A stretch of DNA of 60,000 nucleotides, from NCBI RefSeq assembly GCF_001949145.1, contig NW_019091363.1, positions 2,578,902-2,638,901 of the forward strand, given 5' to 3'. This DNA comes from Acanthaster planci (Eukaryota; Echinodermata; Asteroidea; Valvatida; Acanthasteridae). Below are positions 24,516-35,397 of this stretch, one piece after another. The number at the start of each line of letters is the position of its first letter. The first letter of the stretch is position 1. The notes below the pieces were generated by a model, which searched no databases, was not told where the DNA came from, and saw nothing but the letters and a program-made list of their open reading frames with translations. Both the position numbers and the translations under genes were made by a program.

Positions 24516-27500
24516 ATGTTGATTTGGGCCATATTCGTCGTTGGTCTCCAACTTGGAGAAGGGAATTTGGCTGTAACTAACACCAGTTCAGGCGAAGTAG
24601 TGGGTTTAAAAATGATCATGCCTGGATTCATTCAGCCAGTAATAACACGCTACACTGGGATACCGTACGCTGAGCCACCGACTGGTCAGTTGCGCTTCGC
24701 TAAACCCGTGCCACGAGCCCCCTGGAGCGATGTGCTCAATGCTACCGATTTCGGCCCAAGTTGTCCCCAGATACCGGTAGGCGCAGCCTCGCTGTTTGAT
24801 CAATTGTTCCCCAACATGAATTTCTCCGAAGATTGTCTAGTTCTGAACGTGTACGTTCCTCATGATGCTGTGGCCTCGTCTGGACCTCTCCCGGTCATGA
24901 TTTACATACACGGTGGCGGACTAACGAATGGACGAGGGGACTTGTATGATGGGACTTTACTAGCTGTCCAGGGGCAGGTTATTGTGGTCAACTTCAACTA
25001 CCGTCTCGGACTGTTCGGCTTCCTCAGCACTGGGGATGACGCAGCACCTGGGAACTACGGATTGTGGGACCAACGCCTCGCCATCCAATGGGTCAAAGAC
25101 AACATCGCCGATTTTGGTGGTGATCCAAACCAAATCACCATCTTTGGTCAGTCGGCAGGAGGATGGAGCGTGACCTACCAAATGATTTCACCGCTGAATG
25201 ACAACAATCTTTTCCAGCGGGTGATTGCCCAGAGTGGAGCGGCATTCCATGGCCAGATAATTTCCGGCATTTCAGCTCAGCGAGAGGTGTTAAATCTTGC
25301 CTCTGCTCTTGGGTGTGACTCACCGTATGAAAGTTCATCTCGTACTGTTATCAGTTGTCTTCGCGAGTCCAGCATGCAGGACCTTCTGAGACACAGTGAC
25401 CTCTTTAAAACAGCACCTACGATTGACGGCGAGTTTCTCACCACCGACATTAACTCCCTCTTGTCCCATCCCCGAGTTGGACAGTACGACCTCCTCTTAG
25501 GGGTGAACAGTCGAGAGGGGACTTTTATCCATGCTTCAGTACCAGATAACCTTTCGGCAGGGGACCTTAGAGATTCTATACGGGCTTCCATATCAAATGT
25601 CTGCAGGTGTAAGAACCCACAAGCTATCTCTGACGCAATTACAACCTTCTACTTCGGTGGAGACAAGCTTGCAGACCCAAGAGGAAATGTTCTGAAATAC
25701 CTAGATGTGGTAGGCGATGTTTCCTTCTTCATACCCTCCGTCTATTTGCTTGGCCGCCACACTAAAGCTGCTGAAGGCACTAACACGTACTTCTACTATT
25801 TCGTTTACGAAACTGGTAAGGATGTTTTCCTACCGCCTCAGTGGGATGACTGGGTATCAGGTTCTCCTCAAGGCTTGGAATTGTTATACGTCTTTGGTTT
25901 GACAAACTCGCTTTATCCTGGAGACGCGGAAGCTGCTGCATTATCCAACCAGATAATGAACTTCTGGGCGCAATTTGCACGAAGTGGGTGAGTAATTACA
26001 ATAGACTGTATTCATAATGTGTCAGCCATCTTAAATTCAAAGAGAGGTTAACCTTTTTATTTTAAGACCTTGAGAGTAAAAATAACAGCAACGATATAAG
26101 AGTTCATAACACATACATAAGAGTTTGTATTTAAAATAATTTTGAAATAATTTTAGTTTAAAGCCACATCTGAAAAAAAGTGAAAGTGAGGCTTGGAACC
26201 CCAAATAGCTTGGTGATCACCCATAACAGGCGACAACCTAAGGGACCTGCTCTACCCCGAAAAAGTTTTCTCTTTGAGGTTTGAAAAATGAAAGGCAATT
26301 TTGATGACTACCTGTATTTTATTTCATCCCCTTTTCCTTAGAGCGTAGAAAAAAAACAATTTATCCTCACCCCTCAGAAAGGTCAGATACAAAGTTACCG
26401 TCGTTGGGCCCCTGCTCCGAAGACTAGTTCTTGATCGGAGGTAAAGGTCTTCCATTATACACCGAGATCAAAGAACTCACAAGAACACACCAGTGCGTGA
26501 GCCAAATAGAAATAAATAACAAATCACTATGACAAATTTTAAAACGAAAATCATACAATGAAGGAAAACATTCTGAAAGCAAGATCCGCAAGCTAAACAC
26601 GTCAAAACATCAAAGCATGGTAACATCAAAGCATCAAATCCAGAAAAAAACATGACTGCTGCATTAAAACATGACTGATACATTAAACGATAAAAAGCTG
26701 ACCCGTATGCAGATGAAATTTCCACTGAGGTCTACAAGTAGGATGTGAGGGGGGTGGCTTCCATACCGAACGATACAATATTGAATGCCGTAAACACCAA
26801 TAATAGTGAATTAAGGTTCCTGTGAAAGTGTTTGGGACAATTTTTCAAGAGGGTTGGGGATTCTATTTAAAGGCAAAGGCTTAAAAAGTAGTATAACTTA
26901 ACGTGTTGATATTGGTTACACCCAAAAAATGGGATGTCATGATATTCCATCCATTGGATTAAATTTAATCTGCGCCTTCTCAAATACATTACTACGGCTA
27001 AATCGGAATCCTTTGTCTAGAACTAGGTCAAAGTCTTTACTCCTACGCAGAGACGCACAGACAACTAGTTGACCTAGCCGTAGCTCTGGAAGCCCATTTC
27101 AGACACGGCCTGCTTTCCTAATTTATAAGCTCCGCTCTCATGCCAACACCAACCGTACAAGGGACTCAAGATTACCCTACTGTGAGTCCAACAACAATGA
27201 AAATCGTTTCTGTTCGGTCTCTTGAAGCATGGAACGCCAAAGCTATACTCATGGCCACAGTGAATAAATCGACCGAAGATCTGTACTGTTGACCTCGATT
27301 GGTTTGTTTACGCGATACTTTTTAATGGTGTTCAGTGAAATGGGGATCTAGTGACCTTTCTTTTGCTACGTCACAAGCCAGATTTGGTTGGCAAAACTAT
27401 AGCTGACCTCGAGTACAAAACTCAAACAAAAATTTACTCAGTGTTAAAAAAACCTCGCGCAAATAAATGATAACTATTTCTGCTAAATGAAAATGCCTCC

Positions 27501-30500
27501 TATGTTACAGGTCATCACACTAAAAGTGTGTTTTAAGGCATCAAAGAGGCGAACCGAGGGAGAACGTTTAGCAAATTTTGACCACCGATACGAAGTGTCC
27601 AAAATTTGTTTAGAAAAGCAAAAAAGAAAGATCTATCCGCCTCGAACAGAAGCATCCCTCATCGGTTGAAAAGAGCCGTGTTAGTCGGGAGTAGTAGTTG
27701 GTAGTGATGCGACCATGAGGCGTGCATTTCCTAGTCGTTCGTGAACCAGCGGAGCTCCGTTTCAACCAAAGGAGTCTCCGTTGCTAAGAAAACAGAGTCC
27801 TCTTCTAGTCCATCTCGAGACCTATAGGACAGTGCACATGTAAGTGTGTGGCGTCATCTTGCAGAACAATACGCCCTGAGCTGAAGTGCACCCTTACCGG
27901 CGAAAGACAGACAGATGGCACTAAGTTTTTCAACCGGGTTCTAGCACGCGTTAGGCGTGCACGCAAAGACCACACATTTCAAAACACGCCCTCTTTTGCT
28001 CTTCTCAGAGCGGATAAAGGAGCGGCACCACACTGAAGCACGCATGCAACGTGCGCGTAACACCCACGAGCGGTGTGCCACCACAGTAGTGGGTTTCTGA
28101 TTCCGCTCACGCATTACACGAAAGGAGCCCAACAGGTATCCTTCAGAATCTTACAGCCGTGTTGGAGTCGAGTCCATCACAAGTCCCATGTACTCTGAGT
28201 CACAAGTTCCAAGGCCAGTCAAAGGTAACAGGGTGAACAATAACAAAAGAATTCTTTTGTCACAGCTCATTTGAATAGCTTGTGAATTGATGGCTTAAAG
28301 GGACTTGTAAGGGACTCGAATACAACACTGTCTTATAGCGCACACTATTTTCCTTGGAAACCTGAAGGTATCCATACAGCCACAAACATTTCCCATTGGA
28401 AATCTTTATAATTTTAGAGAATCCTACAGGATCCTGTAAGATTCATTTAGGACTTTTGATGAGGGTTTGCGGCACTGTATTTCCATCATTGTCGAATGCA
28501 ATTCTTTTGGTACTATTATGCGAGTAAGTAAGGGTGGACCAAAGTTTCGTAAGCCGATGAAAATGACTGTTCATTCGCATGCACGTTTTTACCGATGTTT
28601 TGTTCGAAGTGAAAGGGCTGATTCGCTTCGCACACATTACACCTTCTGTTAGAACGAAATTAGTTCAAATGAAAGAAAACAGCACCAAACTAGTCGAGAG
28701 AATCTTTAATTTTAAGATTTTTGCACTCGCTGCACAATGCCTACGAGACCGGTCGAAACTCAGTGAAAGTGTGGCTTGAGAGATGCTTTGCTGTACAGTT
28801 AAATCCGCGTACAAGCAAAAGTAAAAGATGAGAATAAAAATAATGTAGTTTTTGTCAGTCATAAGCCGTTTCGGAAAAGGGAGTGTAGACTTCACACTTC
28901 GTCTATCTTCAGCGTGTCTTTCGAATTTCAGACATGAAAAACGTTAAAAGTTCAAGAGATAATAATGTACTCATTTCATAGGGGACTTACAAATGACATC
29001 ACGTTAAAAAAAATGGTCATGCTTGTCTGTACGGTATTTGGGATTCCGGCAAGCCCCAGCAGACAAAAATTCAAAATCACGTTTTAATATACCAATAGAA
29101 ACGGAATGCCACCCCTAAAGTCTGCGACATAAATGTGGATTTATAGACAATTGTCAAATGCACAAATAATACTTTCATCTTTTGACGTAAATCCACATTT
29201 GATTCAAGGTGATTTGTTTGTCTTTAATATTTGTTGTTTTCTGTTATATTGAAGGAATCCTAATGCGGTTGGTTCACCCGAGTGGCCGGACTTTGACCCA
29301 GAGAACGAAACGTACATCATTCTAAACGTAAACATAAGTACGGGACAGCGCCTCAAAGCTGACAAAGTCGCCTTCTGGAACGAGTACATCCCAACCATTA
29401 CGGAGCCGTTTAATGAGAAAACGTGTTCCTATGATGTACCTGTCAGAAGTGGCACCGTGCAAAAACCGGACACAAAGACTGTGCAGATAGAAAGCAAAGA
29501 CGGTGAAGTGCTGGGATCTATCATTGGTGCTCTGCGAGTCGCTGACGAGGCAATGGGAGGGCGCGAAGTTGCCGAGTTCTTGGGTATTCCTTACGCAAAA
29601 CCACCCCTTGGTGATTTGCGATTCAAACCACCTGAAGATACAGGACCGTGGGGTGATCAACCACTCGGCATCCCGGAGAAGCTACCAGCTGCCTGTCCTC
29701 AAGATGTTACACAAGACCCTTGGATGGTTCGCCTCGGGTTGAACCACACAAGTGAAGATTGTCTGACTCTTAACATCTATGCTCCCACTCAAAACGCTAA
29801 CGACACTGCTTTACCAGTTCTTGTTTTTGTTCACACTGGGTTCGGAGTACACGGCACATCCTCCGTCCACGATGCAACTCTTCTTGCATCGCAAATCAGA
29901 ACTATTGTTGTGGTTCTAAACTATCGTCTGGGAGCTCTAGGATTCGTGTCCACGGGGGACGAGGCAGCTCCTGGGTATTACGGATTGCATGACATCCTTA
30001 CTTCTCTCAAATGGGTCAACAAGTACATCGGAAGCTTTGGAGGTGACCCAGGACGCGTTACAGTCTTCGGTCACGGCTCAGGTGGCGTTCTGACACATCT
30101 CTTAGTACTCTCTGAGAAGGCAAAAGGCTTATTCAATAGAACTGTTCTGATGGCTACAACTGCTATATCCCCACCTGTCAACAATCAAGTCATCCCGAGT
30201 GCTCCTGAAACAACGAAGGCCTTGGCCACCAAACTGGGATGCCCAACCACTAGCAGTGAGGCGATGATCAATTGCCTTCGTGAGAAACCAGCAGCAGACA
30301 TCGTATCCAACACCGTAAATCCTCCATTTGGGGTTGCTTTCCCGGTTGTCGTTGACGGGGATTTCATCACTGACAGACCCATCGAGCTGCTGAAAAACGG
30401 CAGAATTAACGACGTTGATGTTATTGTTGGAGTTCCACTCGACGAGAATGGCGCTCGAAGCCTGCTTTTCACCGGCTTGGGCTGTCCGAGTGTTGGAGAA

Positions 30501-31954
30501 CTCGAGCAATACATAGAAACTGTTAGCAGGCTCTCTTTTCTCAATCCTGGTGAAGCAGCGTCGGCTCTGGCGACGGAATATATCGGAAAAGGCGGATTAG
30601 GTGACGATTGCGAGACAAGGGGAAGTTTCAGGAAGCTCCTAAACGACCAGCTGTCAGGCTGGAGTTTATTGGAAACCGCCAGGCTCCACGCCGACGCTGG
30701 TCAATCGGCCTACGTATACCTGTTTGAACACAAACCGTCTGTCCAATACCGACCACTGCTACCTCTTTACGGTGCAACTGCTGACGATAGTCTGCAGTTT
30801 TTGTTTGGTGATCCATACAGTCCTCTTGTGGACAAATTCGACCTGTCCTACAGGCTTAACGACAAGCGGGTCACCTTGGAACACATGGAATTCTTGAAAA
30901 ATTTCATCTACAATGGGTAAGATTTTTAATTTATAGGCGTCGCGAGGGGGGAGGGGGCAAGGGGGCTTGATCATGCCGGGAAATTGAAAAATGAAAAACG
31001 GAAAAATGAGAAAAGCAAATGATAAAAGGAGATGAATAGAGATGAAAAATGAGTGTTTGAAATTTGCCCCTTGAAAAGGAGCTCCCCCCGAAAATCCTGC
31101 AAACGCCCAAGTTTGTACGTCCCTTTTCCCATCAGCACTTTTTTTATCAGTCAAAATGACTGTTTACAGTGAATTGTAGTCCCTATGAGAGGAAATTTGA
31201 TATAATAATGGAAACAGACGGAAAGAGAATTGGGATAAGCCCAATTCTGTTTCTATGCTCTATGTTTAAATGACCAGTTTAAACCATTCAGACAGGCCAC
31301 TCATTTAAAGTAGTCAGACAGGCCAATGACTGACATTATTTCATTCGTCAAAGATAAGTCAAATACCTGTATTAGTCAAAGTTGTGTGAAGTCAGTCACT
31401 GTAGACAATGTTAGTCCTGTCTTGATTTAATAAGTCTTCGATACCCGACTTACCTATATGAGTCATTTTGAGCACAAAATTTATCTTGCCTTCCGGACAG
31501 TAACCCTGGGACTTCTCTGTCGGGCGTTGAGTGGCCATCATTCGACTCAGATGACCTCAAGTACATGTCACTCACCGACTGCCCCCAAGCCTACTCTGGC
31601 GTTGACAACGACTGGCCACATCTCCTCCGGTTCTGGGCAGCTTACCTACCGACCATCACGTCACCTGTTCCTCCACCTTCTGAGGTGACACCCTGCCCGC
31701 CGGATCAAGAGCCTTGCGTGGTCGGTGAAGGCATCGGGTTAAAACTATCCTCAGAGCAGGCTACTGCCGTCATCGAAACTTTGATTGGAGCAGTCATTGG
31801 TGCTTTGGTGTTGTCTGTCTTCTTTTTCGGGGGTTGTATGGCATACAGGGCTCGGGTAGATCGGATTGAGAGACACAATTTACGAGCAACAAGGGAGGGT
31901 TTGCCATATAAATTGGATGTCGGAGAAAGAGAGGAGTCAAGCTCTCCGCTTTGA
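24516..31954 (+). CDS. Tandem two-domain carboxylesterase/cholinesterase-like membrane protein
   Basis: Three exons (24516-25987, 29255-30916, 31501-31954) make 3588 nt, or 1195 aa. A hydrophobic signal-like start (MLIWAIFVVGLQLG) leads into two type-B carboxylesterase domains of about 520-540 aa each, then a transmembrane helix (about 1138-1160) and a 35-aa basic/acidic tail ending SSSPL. Domain 1 has HGGG (132-135), the nucleophile elbow FGQSAGG (S213) and E334, but Gln452 where the catalytic His is expected. Domain 2 has HTGF (684-687) in place of HGGG, FGHGSGG with Gly765 at the Ser position, E888 kept, and Ala1000 at the His position. The fold cysteines (SEDCL, and GC..CLRE in both domains) are kept. 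Domain 2 resembles non-catalytic relatives such as neuroligins. Both introns split a Gly codon before Asn-Pro in phase 2. The role may be adhesion or binding, with domain 1 activity doubtful. Confidence 0.92.
25988..29254 (+). other. Intron 1 of the tandem esterase gene
   Basis: A 3.27-kb GT-AG, phase 2 intron. It holds short inverted repeats, for example ACTACGGCTA near 26991 against TAGCCGTAGCT near 27075, and an AAATGTGGATTTA / TAAATCCACATTT pair at about 29131 and 29190. The stretch 27700-28100 is rather CpG-rich. No coding sequence is supported. Confidence 0.6.
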
Positions 31955-34900
31955 GCTTAGGCACAATCCATTTTCCGTCATTTCCATGAGCATATTAAAC
32001 GCACGCAAAAGAGAGGTCAACTCTGAAAATTGGCTATGTCGTTTTGTGTTTTCTTTTTAGCGTTTTGAGCGTTTTTGAAAATGATGGGGAAATGGAAGAA
32101 CCTAAAAGCAGGTACGATCATTTGTTAAAAATTTTTGGGCAAGAAAAGTTTTCAGATTATTGAAAGGCATAATACCTGGACAATCGGCTACCAATTCCTG
32201 TATTGCCGGTTCACTAGAACTCAAACAATTCAGACCCAAATGGAGGTGCTGAAGGTCATTCTGAGCAGCAATGCGCACGTGAGTGCCCTATCAGAGCACT
32301 CCAAACGTATGATGATTCTCACGCGTCAGTCAGTCCGCAGCGCCCGCGTTAAAGGCGTTCTTGTTCTCCAATGACTTTGACTTTGAAAACCGTAGCCTAT
32401 CGGCTAACTTACAATATGTCCCTTTGAAAACCGGATTTTAACCGTCACCAGCCCGTAACGGAAAGCTCAAGTTATTTCCACCTTCACTGAGTACAGTGGC
32501 GTAACTAGGGTGCTACAGCTGAGGGGGGTACCTGGGGTGCACAATTTGTTTTTAGGGGGCACTGAAAATAATTGAACTAGGTAGGCCTACATTTATTTTT
32601 TGTCCATTTCAAAATTTCAAGGGGGGGCACGGGCCTCCGTTGGGGGGCACCCCCCGTAGTTATGCCACTGATTGCGTATACAGAGTTAAGCTTAACATTT
32701 TTAAGACAGGGACTGTTCTTGATACAACTTTACTTTGTTCGCATCGGCGGTAAATGAATAATTATACATATAATGGCTTTCAAGGAACCCATAGGGCTTA
32801 CTTGCTTTCGATTAATTAAAGAATTCGCTTTTCATTTTCATAGAAAGAAGTATTTTAGGAAGTCGATTATAAACTTTATACATGTATATATTAACCCGCA
32901 GCCCTTGGTTTACTAGCTCCCATAAAATTTTGTAAGTGCCTACGATCTTATACAGATTAAACTGGAAGAAGTTTATCGGAAGACAAATTACGTCGAAAAT
33001 CTGACAGCCAGAGAAAGGAGAACTGTCGATGACATACTTATTACATAGCGATGCATAACGTCTAGATAATTTTGTTTTTCGTTCAACCCAAAAGGCTCTT
33101 GGATAGTGAAGATTTATAAAGATATTTTGTAGTGGTGTTTTCTCGATCAATAAACAATTTACTCTGAGAAGTGTGTTTCAATAGCCCCGGGCTATAGGTA
33201 GGTTACACCATGGTTACAGGTATCACAGGGGGTGGGGACACGCATAGTTTCGCCTTTATAGGCATAGTTTGTACGTACTGCATGTATTCTTGACAGACAG
33301 TTTTGCTAAAGGCATCGTGGTCGTCATCCTTCCCCGAATAGTCCTGTTGTAACTATGCGTCTTCTTTCTCGTGCGCAGATATATCTCACGAGTAACGTTC
33401 CCGTGCATGATCACAGAAGGCGTATACACGTACATTTAGTTGTTCGCGTGGTAACAGGTAAAGACGGGTGTTCGTAATCGGTTTTTGCGGTTATACGTAA
33501 TTCCCAGTTAATTGGAATCGAAATGTTATAAAAAAATTTCAAAATTATTATAGGTTGTGATGCAAGTAGCTAAAAATTATGGTGCCTTATCCTAAAATAA
33601 ATATGATATTTTTACAGGTTACGGTTTGCAAGGTCGGCAATAAAAAATCAGTCGAGGTTATCTGTGCTGAGTTTGGGGTCACAAATGATTGCAATGGCGC
33701 CTTTAAACCCTCGGTCACACTTCCCGTGACTGTAAAAAAAAGATCACCAAACCTAATTCGCTGCCAACTTCGAGAGTGGACATATGCGCAAATATCTAAT
33801 ATCTGTCGTGACGTCACACATTCCCACCACATTGCATTTTGCATGAAGCCTGAATGAACAGCCGATATCCCCTTCTATTTGCAAAAACCACTGACAATGT
33901 CAACTGGAGGGAAAGGATATCGAATTCTAAAGAGGTCCGTGCATTGCAAATATATTACGACAACCCTTGCACCCTTGTGTTTCAAAAAAACCTCATTTTC
34001 AATATTTGTCAGGCTATTTTATTTTGGCGTCTTCTTGGCTTTTATGCTCATTGCATATTCCCATATTCTTGAGCAATACTAATGTCATCCCAAGTACAAA
34101 ACCTCAATGTTGCATAGATTTTTGCACAACAGTTTAACTGCTGGAATTATTGTTGATGTGTTTGCTAGCCTGTTGCATTTCTTTGGAGATTTTTTATGTG
34201 TAAGTGCACAGGTATAAGCAAGCCAACAAGCCCTTTTGGGTTTTTTGGGGGGGGTTAAATTTTAGGGTTGATAAATTCATTGTGTCAATGTGCACTTTTC
34301 AATACTCCAGAAGAATGTCAAGTTTGTTTCACGCATTGAATAACAAAAAATTCATCGCAGGAACCCTTTCAAAGTGTGGGGGAGATAACACTCGGCTAAC
34401 CTTTGTGCAATTGAAAAAAAAATTGTCCTAGCGGTGATAATCTTCCAGAGTGAAAAGTATCAGGCCAGCCTCTTCTTTCCTCCATGCTAAAAGTGACTGG
34501 GGGCGCTATTTCAGGTCGTTGCATTCGTGATCAGGTAGATTTTGCAAATTGGTCATGTATGGAGGCACATCACGGATACTTTACGTTTTGCGTGCGCGCG
34601 CCGTGTACACCTAGACGTAGACTAGACCTAGCCACCCGCACAGTATATTCGTATCCAACCGATGTTGTACAACGAGGGCCGGGTGTATTAAAATCCTTTC
34701 GTCGTAACTCATCATAATTTTGCCTTTTTGTGTGAACGAGGGAGATTCGAGGGACAGGATTCTGTTGTTATACTGTTCAATTATTCTCATGAATTGGAGT
34801 GAAAATGTTAGAATCTGGTAAGTGCCTTGTGTCTGGCAAGAAATGGTCGGACAATTAATCATGTCCGTGGTCTATGTGGTGTGGCAGACTGAACTGTAAA

Positions 34901-35267
34901 AAGTGTAAAAAGAAATTGCGTTAACAAGGTGCTGTGGGGTCCTGACGTGTTCCAATGGTAAATGACTCATCAGCATATGACGGTATCTGGTCATTGTAGC
35001 ATGATGCCGTACATCATGTACTCGGTATCGACAATGGTTTGTGAATGTGATTGAAACAATATACATGTACGTCATGCATGTAGGGCCCAAATTATGTACA
35101 TGTAGTAGGCCTAGGCTGTTTCCTTGCTAACTCTACATGCATGACATGTACCTGTGCCTATTGCTGTGTAGTGTCAGCTCAGGCCTACCGTAAATGTACA
35201 TGTAGGCCTACATACATGTACATGTTGTAGTCATGCTGGTTGAAATGGCATGTTGGCTGTGGAGAGC
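31955..35267. other. 3' flank of the esterase gene and gene-free DNA
   Basis: An ATTAAA soon after the stop (about 31996) is a candidate polyadenylation signal. A DNA-transposon-like element sits at 32494-32670. Near 35070-35220 there is dense TACATGTA and TAGGCCTA text. The small frames here (up to 112 codons) show no known domain or conserved splice pattern. Confidence 0.5.
32494..32670. mobile_element. MITE with CAGTGGCGTAACTA termini (hAT-like)
   Basis: The left end CAGTGGCGTAACTAGGGTG matches the reverse complement of the right end, GTAGTTATGCCACTG. The element is 177 bp with G-run and C-run inner arms. The flanking octamers ACTGAGTA and ATTGCGTA agree at 6 of 8 positions, as an aged 8-bp target duplication would, which favours a hAT-type origin. 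It is non-coding. Confidence 0.75.
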
Positions 35268-35397
35268 GCTGGGGTTCACACTGACCAATCACAGGGCTCC
35301 TCGTTATTTATGCCCAAATTAAAGTAAGACAAGCAACAGCCGTTGGGTACCAGTGCACGTGAGCGCGCTGTTGCACAGTGAACACTTCCTGTTGAGC
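35268..35397 (+). repeat. Left arm of a widely spaced 130-bp inverted repeat
   Basis: This arm is the reverse complement, at roughly 90% identity or better, of 38352-38481. It contains CCAATCACAGGGCTCCTCG, TTATTTATGCCC and GTGCACGTGAGCGCGC. Together the two arms bound a 3.2-kb interval. No target duplication is clear. The CCAAT and TATTTATG motifs inside each arm also look promoter-like. Confidence 0.85.

Noticed and set aside
30930-31110. Possible inverted-repeat element just after esterase exon 2 (G-run left, C-run right)
   Set aside because: The ends pair only weakly and no target duplication is visible.
33579-33857. Overlapping 85-92 codon frames on both strands
   Set aside because: Neither strand shows a known motif, and overlapping open frames on both strands are common by chance at this length.
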